64,000 nt of DNA from Desulfosarcina alkanivorans (GCF_009688945.1 NZ_AP021874.1:62001-126000), one strand, 5' to 3'. Counted from the stretch's first letter, positions 27,187 through 36,885 are shown. Numbers and translations: made by a program. The notes: a model not told the origin generated them from the letters alone.

Positions 27187-27945
27187 ATGCTGCCATATAT
27201 CGGAGCCATCGTACTGGTTGTTCTGTTCCTGTCCGCAGCGCTTCGAATCCTCAATGAATACGAAAGGGGGGTCATTTTCCGTCTTGGCCGGGTGATCCAG
27301 GCCAAGGGGCCGGGGCTGATCATCCTCATTCCCATCGTGGACAAGATGGTCAAGGTGAGCATGCGGCTGGTGGCCATGGATGTGGATCCCCAGGACGTGA
27401 TCACCCGTGACAATGTGTCGGTGAAGGTCAATGCCGTGATTTACTTTCGGGTCATCGATCCCATCAAGGCCATCGTGGAGGTGGAAAAATACATCTACGC
27501 CATATCCCAGCTGGCCCAGACCACCCTGCGCAGCGTTTGCGGTCAGGCTGAGCTGGACGAGCTCCTCTCGGCCCGTGAAAAAATCAACGCCCAGCTCCAG
27601 GAGATCCTCGATACCCACACGGATCCCTGGGGCATCAAGGTGGCGACGGTGGAACTCAAACACATCGATCTGCCCCAGGAGATGCAGCGGGCCATGGCCA
27701 AGCAGGCCGAGGCCGAGCGGGAGCGGCGTGCCAAGGTGATCAACGCGGAGGGCGAATTCCAGGCCGCCGATCGCCTGGCCGCTGCCGCCAGGATCATCGA
27801 CCAATACCCCACCGCCATCCAGCTGCGCTACCTGCAGACCATGCGGGAGATGTCCGCCGAGAACAACACGACCACCGTCTTCCCGCTTCCCCTGGACCTG
27901 TTCAGGCCGTTTATCCGGCTGGCGGAAAAGGGTAAAGGCGACTGA
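27187..27945 (+). CDS. Slipin (SPFH/band 7 stomatin-like protein)
   Basis: A 252-residue slipin. An N-terminal membrane helix (1-20) is followed by the SPFH domain ([49 protein letters not shown]) and a coiled-coil rich in Ala and Glu ([19 protein letters not shown]). SPFH proteins oligomerise on the membrane. The NfeD-slipin pair is a conserved protease-substrate unit. The C-terminus ends in a hydrophobic [14 protein letters not shown], the type of segment NfeD cuts. CAAGGAG lies just upstream of its ATG, 103 bp after nfeD. Confidence 0.94.
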   Translation: MLPYIGAIVLVVLFLSAALRILNEYERGVIFRLGRVIQAKGPGLIILIPIVDKMVKVSMRLVAMDVDPQDVITRDNVSVKVNAVIYFRVIDPIKAIVEVEKYIYAISQLAQTTLRSVCGQAELDELLSAREKINAQLQEILDTHTDPWGIKVATVELKHIDLPQEMQRAMAKQAEAERERRAKVINAEGEFQAADRLAAAARIIDQYPTAIQLRYLQTMREMSAENNTTTVFPLPLDLFRPFIRLAEKGKGD

Positions 27946-28257
27946 CCCCCAAAAGGCCCGGTTCAACAACGGTCAGGCCCCGCTATTCGGACTTTTTGAC
28001 GTGGTGAACCGGGTTCGATCCTTCCCGGGGAAGCCCCATACCCACAGAAGGTCGACTGTCCGATTGACATCCGACGGATCGGGTCAGGCCTTAAGGAGGA
28101 TCCCGGCCGGCCCACCCATGACCCTTTGACCCTTATTTTGTTGATATCTGTATTGACATGCCCGGTCCAATGGGATTACAAAAATACCTTTTTGCCGATG
28201 ACGGTGAATGTATTTTTAAACGGTTCCCATGGCCCCACGCGAGGAACAGGAAACGCC
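27946..28257. promoter_or_regulatory. Intergenic region: inverted repeat and putative promoter before the HAD-xerC-hslVU operon
   Basis: About 312 bp without a gene. CCCGGTTCA (27957-27965) and TGAACCGGG (28005-28013) form a perfect 9-bp inverted repeat around a 39-base loop just after the slipin stop. Further on, TTGACA (28153-28158) with TACAAA 18 bp later (28177-28182) is a plausible promoter. CAGGAAACGCC before the ATG at 28258 is the ribosome site. A heat-shock promoter for hslVU was sought and not clearly seen. Confidence 0.4.
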
Positions 28258-28830
28258 ATGATCGACCCTGCGGCACTGGCTTTCGACATTGATGGTGTCA
28301 TCGCTGACACCATGCACCTGTTTTTGGATATTCTAAGGGATCACTACGATGTTCACACGGTGCGGTACGAGGACATCACCTGCTACCGGCTGGACCACTG
28401 CCTGGATCTGGACGAGGCGGTCCTGGAGGGGGCGGTGGCCCGGATTCTCGACGGCGGATACCGGGCCACCCTGAAGCCCGTTCCCGGTGCCGGCCGGGTG
28501 CTGAGGCGCATCGCCGAGACCACGGGCCGCATCCTGATGGTGACGGCGCGGCCCGAGCCCGGCCCCATCACGAGCTGGATGAACCAGCTTCTCGACGGCC
28601 AGCATCACCGGGCGCGCATCGTCGCCACCGGTTCCTTTGAAGCCAAAACCGATGTGTTGCTGGAAAACGATATCAAGTGGTTCGTGGAAGACCGTCTGGA
28701 CACCTGCCACCTGCTCAAGGCGGCGGGGATCACCCCCATCGTGTTCCGTCAGCCGTGGAACCAGGACGCCCACGATTATCTTCAGGTGGAATCATGGCCG
28801 GAACTCGCCCAGCGGATCGCATTCCCATGA
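28258..28830 (+). CDS. HAD-family phosphatase, 5'-nucleotidase-like
   Basis: A 190-residue haloacid dehalogenase-type protein. Motif I is FDIDGVIADT (nucleophile Asp9, acid/base Asp11), motif II is in MVTARPEPG, and the motif IV region is WFVEDRLDTCHLL with a conserved acidic residue. The late V-E-D arrangement resembles the NT5C/deoxynucleotidase-like HAD group. The substrate is unknown. The frame is open upstream to 28126 but the ATG at 28258, with AGGA seven bases before it, begins the fold correctly. Its stop overlaps the xerC ATG by four bases. Confidence 0.85.
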   Translation: MIDPAALAFDIDGVIADTMHLFLDILRDHYDVHTVRYEDITCYRLDHCLDLDEAVLEGAVARILDGGYRATLKPVPGAGRVLRRIAETTGRILMVTARPEPGPITSWMNQLLDGQHHRARIVATGSFEAKTDVLLENDIKWFVEDRLDTCHLLKAAGITPIVFRQPWNQDAHDYLQVESWPELAQRIAFP

Positions 28831-29756
28831 CCCGCCCCATGCTGACGGCACAGATCGACCTTTTCTTACAAGCCCTGGCTTCGGAAAAAGGCTACTCCAC
28901 CCACACGATCCGGGCCTATGGACACGACCTGGCCGAGTTTGCCGGCTATGCCGCCGGCGGCGCGGGGTCGTCCGAAAAAAGAGCGACGCGGCCGCTGGCC
29001 GTTGCCGATATTGACAGCCTGACGATCCGGGGGTACCTGGGCCACCTGCACCGCAAGAACGAGAAAATTACCATCGCGCGGAAGCTGTCGGCCCTGAGAT
29101 CTTTCTTTCGCCACCTGGTCAAACACCGACTGGCCGACGAGGATCCCACGGCTGCCATCCTGACCCCCAAGCACAGCCGGCGGATGCCTGCCTACCTGTC
29201 GGTTGACGACATGTTTCGCCTGCTGGATCAGGCGACCGACGACACGGTGCTGGGGCTGCGCAACCGGGCCCTGTTCGAAACCTTGTACGGGGCCGGCATC
29301 CGGGTTTCCGAGCTGACCGGCCTCAATGTATTTGATGTGGATTTTTCTTCCGGATGCCTGCGGGTGTCGGGTAAGGGGAACCGCGAGCGAATCGTTCCGG
29401 TGGGGGCCGGTGCCCTGGATCGCATCCAGGTTTACCGCGATGGCCTCTTTGCCCGGACCGGTATCGGCATGGCGACGGATGGCCCGCTGTTTTTAAACAA
29501 GAACAAGGGACGGCTTTCCGCCCGGTCCGTGGGCCGGATTCTGGAATCCCTGATTCGTAAATGCAGCCTGTCGGTGCCCGTATCCCCCCACGGGATCCGG
29601 CACAGTTTCGCCACGCACATGCTGGATGCAGGGGCGGACCTGCGGACGGTTCAGAAGCTGCTGGGCCACAAGAGCCTGTCCACCACCCAGAAATATACCC
29701 ACGTGAGCATTGACCGGCTCATGGCGGCCTACGACCGGGCGCATCCCAGGAGATAG
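28827..29756 (+). CDS. xerC: Tyrosine recombinase XerC
   Basis: A 309-residue site-specific tyrosine recombinase. The N-terminal SAM-like core-binding domain (about 1-100) has [19 protein letters not shown]. The catalytic domain has Arg in [13 protein letters not shown], Lys in [36 protein letters not shown] and the nucleophile Tyr in QKYTHV. XerC/XerD resolve chromosome dimers at dif. The position directly before hslV-hslU is the housekeeping synteny also seen as codV-clpQ-clpY in Bacillus, so this is not a phage or integron integrase. It is coupled to the HAD gene by ATGA. Confidence 0.94.
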   Translation: MTRPMLTAQIDLFLQALASEKGYSTHTIRAYGHDLAEFAGYAAGGAGSSEKRATRPLAVADIDSLTIRGYLGHLHRKNEKITIARKLSALRSFFRHLVKHRLADEDPTAAILTPKHSRRMPAYLSVDDMFRLLDQATDDTVLGLRNRALFETLYGAGIRVSELTGLNVFDVDFSSGCLRVSGKGNRERIVPVGAGALDRIQVYRDGLFARTGIGMATDGPLFLNKNKGRLSARSVGRILESLIRKCSLSVPVSPHGIRHSFATHMLDAGADLRTVQKLLGHKSLSTTQKYTHVSIDRLMAAYDRAHPRR

Positions 29757-29775
29757 AAAGGACACGGATCCAACC

Positions 29776-30333
29776 ATGACCCCGATACAACCTGAACAGC
29801 CCTTGCGGTTTCACGGCACCACCATCCTGGCGGTGCGTGGAGAGGATCGCGTCGTGATGGCCGGAGACGGCCAGGTCACCTTGAATAACACGGTGGTCAA
29901 ACACAATGCCCGCAAGGTGCGTCGCATATACAAAGATACTATCCTGGTGGGGTTTGCCGGCGCCACCGCCGATGCCCTGACCCTGACCGAGAAGCTGGAG
30001 CAGAAGCTGGAGCGCTACAATGGGAACCTGACCCGCTCGGCCGTGGAACTGGCCCGGGACTGGCGGGCGGACAAGTACCTGCGTCGTCTGGAGGCCTTGA
30101 TGATTGCCGTCGACGGCACCGCCATGCTGCTCATTTCGGGAAACGGCGATGTCATCGAGCCGGACGGCGGCATTGCGGCCATCGGTTCGGGAGGCGTGGC
30201 GGCCCAGGCGGCGGCAACGGCCCTTTTCGACCAGACCCGGCTGGACGTGCGCCGGATTGTCGAGGTGTCGATGTCCATTGCCGCCTCCCTGTGTGTGTAT
30301 ACCAACGATCGCATCACCATTGAAGAGCTATAA
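29776..30333 (+). CDS. hslV: ATP-dependent protease subunit HslV
   Basis: A 185-residue peptidase of the HslUV proteasome-like protease. The catalytic Thr is expected at residue 15, exposed by cleavage in [31 protein letters not shown] and [12 protein letters not shown] follow. The N-terminal propeptide ([14 protein letters not shown]) is longer than the usual few residues. The ATG at 29776 is the only reasonable start, 19 bp after xerC. hslU begins four bases after its stop. Confidence 0.96.
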   Translation: MTPIQPEQPLRFHGTTILAVRGEDRVVMAGDGQVTLNNTVVKHNARKVRRIYKDTILVGFAGATADALTLTEKLEQKLERYNGNLTRSAVELARDWRADKYLRRLEALMIAVDGTAMLLISGNGDVIEPDGGIAAIGSGGVAAQAAATALFDQTRLDVRRIVEVSMSIAASLCVYTNDRITIEEL

Positions 30334-30337
30334 GTCC

Positions 30338-31702
30338 ATGAAAGATCTGAAACCCGCTGATATCGTCGCTGAACTGGATAAATATATCATCGGCCAGCAT
30401 GCGGCCAAGCGATCGGTTGCCATTGCCCTGAGAAACCGGTGGCGTCGCCGGCAGGTGCCCGATTCGCTGAAAGATGAAATCGCTCCAAAGAATATCATCC
30501 TGATCGGCCCCACCGGGGTCGGCAAGACGGAGATTGCCAGGCGGCTGTCCCGGCTCAGCGATTCGCCGTTCTCCAAGGTGGAGGCGTCCAAATTCACCGA
30601 AGTGGGATATGTGGGCCGGGACGTGGAATCCATGGTCCGTGACCTGGTGGAACTGACCGTCAATGCCGTCCGGTCGGCGCAGCAGGAGGCGGTCAAGGAA
30701 AAAGCGTGGCGAATCGCCGAAGAACGCATGCTGGATCTTCTGTTGCCCAAGGCCGATCACAATCGGCCGGACGCTGCCGGCGAAGGCGGCCTGGAAGTGG
30801 TGACCACCAGCGCAGACACGGCCTCATCGACACGGGAGAAACTGCGCAAGATGCTTCAGGCCGGCAAACTGGACAGCCGCTATGTCGACCTGGATGTGGC
30901 CGACCGCAGCATGCCCATGGTGGAGATCTTCTCCAATGTGGGCATGGAGGAGATGGGGATCAATTTCAAAGACATGCTGGGGCCCCTGATGCCCAAGAAC
31001 ACCCGCCGCCGCAAGATCAAGGTGCCTGAAGCCATGACGACCATGGCAGCGGAAGAGGCCCAGAACCTTGTGGATATGGAAGCGGTGATTCAGGAAGCGG
31101 TTAACCGGGTGGAACAGGCCGGCATCATTTTTCTGGATGAGATCGACAAAATCGCCGGCAACGGCAAGGGGCACGGTCCGGATGTCTCCCGGGAAGGGGT
31201 CCAGCGGGATCTGCTGCCCATTGTCGAAGGGTCCACGGTGAATACCAAGTACGGACCGGTGAAGACCGATCACATCCTGTTTATCGCCTCCGGCGCCTTT
31301 CATACCATCAAGCCCGCTGACCTGATTCCTGAACTCCAGGGGCGGTTTCCCATCCGGGTGACCCTGGACGCACTGACCCGCAAGGATTTCTTTCGCATTC
31401 TGACCGAGCCGAAAAACGCCCTGCTGCTTCAGTACATCGCCCTGCTCAAGACCGAAGGGGTCGAACTGGTTTTCTCAGACGATGCCGTGGCGCAGATCGC
31501 CGAGATTGCCGAAGAGGTGAATGTACGCACCGAAAACATCGGTGCCCGGCGTCTTCACACCCTCATGGAGCGGCTGCTGGAAGATATCCTCTTTGAAGCC
31601 CCCGATGTGCAGGATGCCCGCCTGACCGTTGATGCGGCCTATGTGGCGGACAAACTCAAGGCGATCAAGGACGATGAGGACCTGAGCCGGTATATCCTCT
31701 GA
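30338..31702 (+). CDS. hslU: HslU ATPase subunit of the HslUV protease
   Basis: A 454-residue AAA+ unfoldase that feeds substrates to HslV. Walker A is GPTGVGKTE (about 57-65) and Walker B is [10 protein letters not shown]. The intermediate I-domain lies between (about 110-245). [17 protein letters not shown] (sensor 2) and the C-terminal SRYIL tail, which docks into HslV, are intact. The longer open frame starting at 30104 overlaps hslV and is rejected. ATG 30338 gives the family start [20 protein letters not shown]. Confidence 0.97.
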   Translation: MKDLKPADIVAELDKYIIGQHAAKRSVAIALRNRWRRRQVPDSLKDEIAPKNIILIGPTGVGKTEIARRLSRLSDSPFSKVEASKFTEVGYVGRDVESMVRDLVELTVNAVRSAQQEAVKEKAWRIAEERMLDLLLPKADHNRPDAAGEGGLEVVTTSADTASSTREKLRKMLQAGKLDSRYVDLDVADRSMPMVEIFSNVGMEEMGINFKDMLGPLMPKNTRRRKIKVPEAMTTMAAEEAQNLVDMEAVIQEAVNRVEQAGIIFLDEIDKIAGNGKGHGPDVSREGVQRDLLPIVEGSTVNTKYGPVKTDHILFIASGAFHTIKPADLIPELQGRFPIRVTLDALTRKDFFRILTEPKNALLLQYIALLKTEGVELVFSDDAVAQIAEIAEEVNVRTENIGARRLHTLMERLLEDILFEAPDVQDARLTVDAAYVADKLKAIKDDEDLSRYIL

Positions 31703-31718
31703 AGATTAATTATGAATC

Positions 31719-31800
31719 TTGAATGTTGAATGATTAATTGTTGATGGACCCCCTTAAGAGGATGGCGTCATCGGTTAAAAATTAATAATTCAACATTCAA
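31719..31800. repeat. Intergenic palindrome between hslU and argB
   Basis: TTGAATGTTGAATGATTAATT (31719-31739) pairs with 31780-31800 at 20 of 21 positions around a 40-base loop. The arms repeat the word TTGAATG and are AT-rich in a GC-rich genome. It fills most of the hslU-argB gap. It could end or slow hslVU transcripts, but has no clear U-tract. It has the same style as the palindrome at 10792. Confidence 0.75.
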
Positions 31801-31819
31801 AGTTAGTTTAGGAACAATC

Positions 31820-32716
31820 ATGACTTCTGACCCCATGCCGGCCAATTCGACCGTCGCCGATATCCTCATCGAGGCCTTGCCCTACATCCGCAGGTTTTCC
31901 GGAATGACCGTGGTGGTGAAGTACGGCGGCCACGCCATGGTGGACGATCAGTTGAAAACCGATTTCGCCCGCGATATCACCCTGCTCAAGTTTATCGGCC
32001 TCAACCCGGTGGTGGTGCACGGCGGCGGCCCCCAGATCAACCGGGTTCTGGACCAGATGGGCATCCGCCCCCAGTTCGTGCGCGGCATGCGACTCACCGA
32101 CGGTCCCACCATGGATGTGGTCGAGATGGTGCTGGGCGGCAAGGTGAACAAGGGGATCGTTGCCCAGATCAACCAGCAGGGGGGCAAGGCGGTGGGGCTC
32201 AGCGGAAAGGACGGCGGGCTGATCGAAGCCAGGAAGATGCGCATCGTCCATCAGGCCGATGCGGACAGTCCTCCGGAAATCATCGACCCGGGCATGGTGG
32301 GGGAGGTGACCCGGATCGACCCCGGCATCATCCATACCCTGTCCCAGCAGGGGTTTATTCCCATCATCGCTCCGGTCGGCGCCGGTGCGGCAGGGGAAAC
32401 CTATAATATCAATGCCGATCTGGTGGCCAGTCACATTGCCGTGGCCCTGTCCGCCGGCCGGTTGATGCTGCTGACCGATGTGGACGGCGTGGTGGATGCA
32501 CACGACCAGCTGATTTCTTCCATCGATGCGGCCACCATCGGCCGCATGATCGACGACGGCAGCATCAGCGGCGGCATGATTCCGAAGATCGAATATGCCC
32601 TGCACGCCATAAAAAACGGCGTGAAAAAGGTGCCCATCCTCAACGGCCGGCGCCGCCACGCCATTTTGCTGGAATTGTTCACCGATCGGGGGATCGGCAC
32701 GGAGGTAATAGAGTAG
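31820..32716 (+). CDS. argB: Acetylglutamate kinase
   Basis: A 298-residue amino acid kinase that phosphorylates N-acetylglutamate in the second step of arginine synthesis. VVKYGGHAM, VVHGGGPQIN, RGMRLTDGPTMDVVEMVLGG and NINADLVASHIA are the nucleotide- and substrate-binding motifs. An N-terminal helix of about 20 residues (NSTVADILIEALPYIRRFSG) precedes the fold, a feature of arginine-feedback-sensitive hexameric enzymes. It heads the arginine cluster after hslU, a gene order known in Geobacter-type genomes. Confidence 0.97.
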   Translation: MTSDPMPANSTVADILIEALPYIRRFSGMTVVVKYGGHAMVDDQLKTDFARDITLLKFIGLNPVVVHGGGPQINRVLDQMGIRPQFVRGMRLTDGPTMDVVEMVLGGKVNKGIVAQINQQGGKAVGLSGKDGGLIEARKMRIVHQADADSPPEIIDPGMVGEVTRIDPGIIHTLSQQGFIPIIAPVGAGAAGETYNINADLVASHIAVALSAGRLMLLTDVDGVVDAHDQLISSIDAATIGRMIDDGSISGGMIPKIEYALHAIKNGVKKVPILNGRRRHAILLELFTDRGIGTEVIE

Positions 32717-32780
32717 CGTTTCAGGCCAACGGTGGAAGATTTCAGGGTTGATTCAAGGCGGCTCAACGTGTATCGACCCT

Positions 32781-32885
32781 AACTCAGAACTCAGAACTCA
32801 GAACTCAGAACTCAGAACTCAGAACTCAGAACTCAGAACTCAGAACTCAGAACTCAGAACTCAGAACTCAGAACTCAGAACTCAG
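32781..32885. repeat. Perfect 15-copy 7-bp tandem repeat upstream of argD
   Basis: The unit AACTCAG is repeated exactly 15 times without a mismatch (105 bp). It occupies the argB-argD gap and ends 21 bp before the argD ATG. Seven is not a multiple of three, and the unit includes CTCAG/CTGAG symmetry but no start or stop arrangement suggesting coding. Such arrays change length by slippage. It has one homogeneous array and no spacers, so it is not CRISPR. Confidence 0.97.
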
Positions 32886-32906
32886 GCCTTTTTTCGGAGA
32901 AGATAA

Positions 32907-34091
32907 ATGACAGAGACGATTATGCACACGGCGGACCAGGTGATTGCTGCGACCTACAAACGGTTTCCCATCGTTCTCGAACGGGGCCGGGGATGCACGG
33001 TCTGGGACACCCGGGGGCGCCGCTACACGGATTTCGTCGCCGGCATCGCCGTGTGCTGCCTGGGGCATGCCCACCCGCGCATTGCCGATGCGGTGGCCCG
33101 GCAGGCCAGCCAGCTGGTGCACGTGTCCAACCTGTACTACACCATTCCCCAGACCGAACTGGCCCGGCTGCTGGTGGAACACAGCTTTGCCGACCGTGTC
33201 TTTTTCGGCAACTCCGGCGCCGAGGCCAACGAGGCCGCCATCAAGCTGGCCCGCAAATATTTCAACGACCGTGGCAAGCCGGAACGCACGCGCATCGTTT
33301 CCATGGAAAATTCCTTTCACGGGCGCACCATGGCCACCTTGTCGGCCACCGGTCAGGACAAGATCAAGAAGGGCTTCGACCCCGTGCTGGGGGGGTTTTC
33401 ATTCGTGCCCTTCAACGACATCGACGCCCTGGCCGCGGCCATCGACGACCGCACCTGCGCCGTGATGCTCGAGCCCATTCAGGGAGAGGGGGGCATCCGG
33501 TGCCCGGATCCTCAATTTCTTCAGCAGGTCAGAGAGCTGTGCGACCGGCGGGAGGTGCTGATGATCCTGGACGAGATCCAGACGGGCATGGGCCGTACCG
33601 GCACCCTTTTCGCCCACGAGCATGACGGGGTCACACCGGACATCATGACCCTGGCCAAAGCCCTGGCCAACGGGCTTCCCATCGGCGCCATGCTGGCCAC
33701 GGAACGGGTGGCGGCGGCCTTCGGATTCGGCGCGCACGCGTCCACTTTCGGAGGCACCCCCCTGGTAACGGCAGCGGCCCTGGAAACCCTGAAGATCCTT
33801 GTCGAGGAAAAGGTCGTCGAACGGTCCCGGGAAACCGGGGACTATTTCTGGGCCGCCCTCAACCAGCTCAAGCAGCGGCACAGCCGGATCACGGAGGTGC
33901 GGGGCAGGGGATTGATGCTGGGCCTCCAGCTGGATGGCCCGGCCGATGACCTGGTGCCGGTCTGCATGCAAAAAGGGTTTCTGGTCAACTGTGTGCAGGG
34001 GGACACGCTGCGTTTCGTGCCGCCCCTGATCGTCGAGAAAAATGAAATCGACCTGCTGATCCAGTGCCTGGATGAAGTGCTGGCGCAATAA
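32907..34091 (+). CDS. argD: Acetylornithine aminotransferase
   Basis: A 394-residue class III PLP aminotransferase that makes N-acetylornithine from the semialdehyde and glutamate. FFGNSGAEANEAAIKLARKY binds phosphate, MILDEIQTGMGRTG contains the PLP-contacting Asp, and the Schiff-base Lys lies in TLAKALANGLPIGAML. GGAGAAG is just upstream of the ATG. This type often also serves succinyldiaminopimelate transamination in lysine synthesis, which would fit the nearby dapF. Confidence 0.95.
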   Translation: MTETIMHTADQVIAATYKRFPIVLERGRGCTVWDTRGRRYTDFVAGIAVCCLGHAHPRIADAVARQASQLVHVSNLYYTIPQTELARLLVEHSFADRVFFGNSGAEANEAAIKLARKYFNDRGKPERTRIVSMENSFHGRTMATLSATGQDKIKKGFDPVLGGFSFVPFNDIDALAAAIDDRTCAVMLEPIQGEGGIRCPDPQFLQQVRELCDRREVLMILDEIQTGMGRTGTLFAHEHDGVTPDIMTLAKALANGLPIGAMLATERVAAAFGFGAHASTFGGTPLVTAAALETLKILVEEKVVERSRETGDYFWAALNQLKQRHSRITEVRGRGLMLGLQLDGPADDLVPVCMQKGFLVNCVQGDTLRFVPPLIVEKNEIDLLIQCLDEVLAQ

Positions 34092-34093
34092 TT

Positions 34094-34245
34094 GACAGTT
34101 CCGTAAAAAGTCCGATATCTGCGTTACGCTTCATCCCTCGTCACTGCGGCGTACCATAAGTACGCCTCATTCCTCGGGATTCGCAAGCCTTGATCTCGAA
34201 CTTTTTACGAAACTGTCTGAAATGTGACTTTTTACGAATTCGTCA
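34094..34245. repeat. Long palindromic intergenic element between argD and argG
   Basis: GACAGTTCCGTAAAAAGTCC (34094 on) is matched by the reverse complement of CGAACTTTTTACGAAACTGTC ending at 34217, with two mismatches in 22. A second partial right end, GACTTTTTACGAATTCGTC, follows at 34226-34244. In the centre GGCGTAC/GTACGCC forms a perfect 7-bp hairpin with a CATAA loop. It lies three bases after the argD stop, in the place where argF is found in related clusters. The style is that of dispersed chromosomal palindromes or MITEs. Confidence 0.8.
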
Positions 34246-34287
34246 ATAATTGAGAATGATCAAAAAAATAAGACAAGGAGAACAATC

Positions 34288-35496
34288 GTGGCTGAGAAGA
34301 TCAATAAAGTGGTGCTGGCCTATTCGGGGGGTCTGGATACATCGGTGATCCTGAGATGGCTCATCGAAACCTACGACTGCGAGGTGGTGACGTTTTCCGC
34401 CGACATCGGGCAGACCGATTCCCTGAACAATGTGGAGACCAACGCCATGAAGACCGGCGCGGTCAAGGCTTACGTGGATGACCTCAAGGAGACCTTCGTC
34501 AGGGATTACGTGTTCCCCGCATTTCGGGCCAACGTGATCTACGAGGGCCAGTACCTGATGGGGACCTCCATTGCCCGGCCGCTGATCGCCAAGCGCCAGA
34601 TGGAGATCGCCGCCCTGGAAGGGGCCGATGCGGTCAGTCACGGCGCCACCGGCAAGGGAAACGACCAGGTCCGCTTTGAACTGGGGTACTATGCCATCGA
34701 CCCGGACATTAAAATTGTGGCGCCCTGGCGCGAATGGGACCTGAACTCGCGGACCGCGCTGATGGCCTTTGCCGAAAAACACGGCATCCAGGTGCCCACC
34801 ACCCATGCCAAACCATACAGCACGGACGGCAACCTGCTGCATATCAGCTACGAGGGCGGCATCCTGGAGGATCCCTGGGCCGGCCCGCCGGACGACATCT
34901 TTACCCTGACGGTTTCCCCCAAGGATGCTCCGGACGCCCCCGAGACCATCGAGATCACCTTCGAGGGCGGCGATCCGGTGGCCATCAACGGCACCGCCCT
35001 GTCACCGGCCAACCTGCTGGCCGAGTTGAACCGCCTGGGGGGCAAACACGGCATCGGCCGCATCGACATCGTGGAGAACCGGTTCGTGGGCATGAAATCC
35101 CGCGGGGTCTATGAAACGCCGGGCGGCACCATCCTGCGTCAGGCCCACCTGGCCATGGAATCCATCACCATGGACCGGGAGGTGATGAACCTGCGCGACT
35201 CCCAGATTCCCCGATACGCCCAGCTGATCTACAACGGTTTCTGGTTCTCTCCGGAGATGGAAGTCCTGCAGGGCATGATCGACAGTACGCAGAAACGGGT
35301 GTCCGGTGTGGTGCGCCTGGAGTTATACAAAGGAAACTGCACGGTGCGCGGCAGGAAGTCCGATCACTCCCTTTACAGTGAAGCCCACGCCACCTTTGAA
35401 GACGATGACGTATACAGCCAGGCCGATGCCGAAGGCTTTATCCGGCTCAATGCCCTGCGGCTGCGAATACGCAAACTGATGGAGCGGAAAGGGTAG
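34288..35496 (+). CDS. argG: Argininosuccinate synthase
   Basis: A 402-residue enzyme that joins citrulline and aspartate with ATP. The N-type ATP pyrophosphatase loop is [13 protein letters not shown] (residues about 10-22). [31 protein letters not shown] and the citrulline/aspartate-binding residues follow. AAGGAG lies ahead of the ATG. argH starts nine bases after its stop. Confidence 0.97.
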   Translation: MAEKINKVVLAYSGGLDTSVILRWLIETYDCEVVTFSADIGQTDSLNNVETNAMKTGAVKAYVDDLKETFVRDYVFPAFRANVIYEGQYLMGTSIARPLIAKRQMEIAALEGADAVSHGATGKGNDQVRFELGYYAIDPDIKIVAPWREWDLNSRTALMAFAEKHGIQVPTTHAKPYSTDGNLLHISYEGGILEDPWAGPPDDIFTLTVSPKDAPDAPETIEITFEGGDPVAINGTALSPANLLAELNRLGGKHGIGRIDIVENRFVGMKSRGVYETPGGTILRQAHLAMESITMDREVMNLRDSQIPRYAQLIYNGFWFSPEMEVLQGMIDSTQKRVSGVVRLELYKGNCTVRGRKSDHSLYSEAHATFEDDDVYSQADAEGFIRLNALRLRIRKLMERKG

Positions 35497-35505
35497 GCAC
35501 GGATC

Positions 35506-36885
35506 ATGGCGGAAAAACTCTGGGACGGGCGGTTTTCGGAAAAAACGGACCAAAGCGTGGAGGCCTTTACCGCCTCCATCGCCTACGACCGGCGGCTTTA
35601 TCCCTATGACATCGCCGGCAGCACGGCCCATTGCCAAATGCTTGCAAGGGCCGGCATCATTACCGATGACGAGGCCAATCGGCTGGTGACCGGGCTGGAG
35701 ACCATCAAGGGGGAGCTGGATCGGGGCGAATTCGTCTTCGACGACAGCCTTGAAGACATCCACATGCACATCGAAGCCCGGCTGCTCGAGGTGGCGGGAA
35801 AGGTCGCCCAGAAGCTGCACACGGCCCGCAGCCGCAACGACCAGGTGGCCCTGGATGTGCGCATGTACCTGCGCGACGAGACCCGGCGGATCATCGAGCT
35901 GCTGCAGCGGCTGCGCACGGTGCTGGTGGATCTGGCCGACGGCCACCGGGACGTGGTCATGCCCGGGTACACCCACACCCAGCGGGCCCAGCCGGTGCTG
36001 TTTGCCCATCACATGATGGCCTATTACGAGATGTTTACCCGGGATCAGGCCCGCTTCGGCGACTGCCTGGGGCGCATCGACGTGATGCCGCTGGGAGCGG
36101 CTGCCCTGGCCGGCACCACCTATCCCATCGACCGGGCCTACGTGGCTCAGCTGCTTGAATTCTCATCGGTCAGCGCCAACAGCATGGATGCGGTGTCTGA
36201 CCGGGATTTCGCCATGGAGTTCCTGGCGGCCGCCAGCATCGGCATGGTTCATCTGAGCCGGCTGTCCGAGGAACTGGTGCTGTGGTCCACGTCGGAGTTC
36301 GGTTTTATCACCCTCGCGGACGCCTTTGCCACGGGCAGCAGCATCATGCCCCAGAAAAAGAATCCCGACATCCCCGAGATCGTGCGCGGTAAAACCGGGC
36401 GGGTCTTCGGCGCCCTGACAGCCCTGCTGACCCTGATGAAGAGCCTGCCCATGGCCTACAACCGGGATATGCAGGAGGACAAGGAGCCGCTTTTCGATGC
36501 CGTGGACACGCTCAAGGCCTGCCTGCACATCAATGTGCAGATGATTCCGCGGATCACCGTCAACCGGGACACCATGCGCCGTGCCGCCTCCGTCGGGTTT
36601 CTCAACGCCACGGACATGGCCGACTACCTGGTCGGCCGGGGCATGCCCTTCCGCAAAGCCCATGCCTGTGTCGGCAACGCCGTGGCCTTTGCGCTGGACA
36701 AGGGATGTGAGCTGGACCAGCTGGCACTGGAGGAACTCAAACGGTTTTCGCCGTTGATCAATGCGGATATTTTCGACCACCTGACCCTGACGCACATGAT
36801 CGATCGCCGGCAGAGCCTGGGAGGGACGGCAACAGAAAACGTGGCCCGGGCCATCGGTGACGCCCGCAAGGCCCTGGATGGTTAG
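35506..36885 (+). CDS. argH: Argininosuccinate lyase
   Basis: A 459-residue fumarase/aspartase-superfamily lyase that releases arginine and fumarate. The superfamily signature is TGSSIMPQKKNPDIPE (the catalytic Ser lies in this loop), TARSRNDQVALD is motif 1, and GYTHTQRAQPVLFAHH is motif 2 with the His. Length and start (MAEKLWDGRFSEKTDQ) are standard. With argB, argD and argG it covers the pathway except argA/J, argC and argF. Confidence 0.97.
   Translation: MAEKLWDGRFSEKTDQSVEAFTASIAYDRRLYPYDIAGSTAHCQMLARAGIITDDEANRLVTGLETIKGELDRGEFVFDDSLEDIHMHIEARLLEVAGKVAQKLHTARSRNDQVALDVRMYLRDETRRIIELLQRLRTVLVDLADGHRDVVMPGYTHTQRAQPVLFAHHMMAYYEMFTRDQARFGDCLGRIDVMPLGAAALAGTTYPIDRAYVAQLLEFSSVSANSMDAVSDRDFAMEFLAAASIGMVHLSRLSEELVLWSTSEFGFITLADAFATGSSIMPQKKNPDIPEIVRGKTGRVFGALTALLTLMKSLPMAYNRDMQEDKEPLFDAVDTLKACLHINVQMIPRITVNRDTMRRAASVGFLNATDMADYLVGRGMPFRKAHACVGNAVAFALDKGCELDQLALEELKRFSPLINADIFDHLTLTHMIDRRQSLGGTATENVARAIGDARKALDG

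Noticed and set aside
28827..29756. Tyrosine recombinase considered as a phage or integron integrase
   Set aside because: It sits in the conserved xerC-hslV-hslU order, is translationally coupled to its upstream gene, and no attachment sites or phage genes are near.
30104..30337. Longer HslU starting inside hslV
   Set aside because: The extra 78 residues are out-of-frame hslV, and the standard HslU start with [10 protein letters not shown] lies at 30338.
32781..32885. Repeat array considered as a CRISPR or minisatellite-coded peptide
   Set aside because: The unit is 7 bp with no spacers, and no cas gene is near. The heptamer would shift frame at each unit and no start codon leads it.
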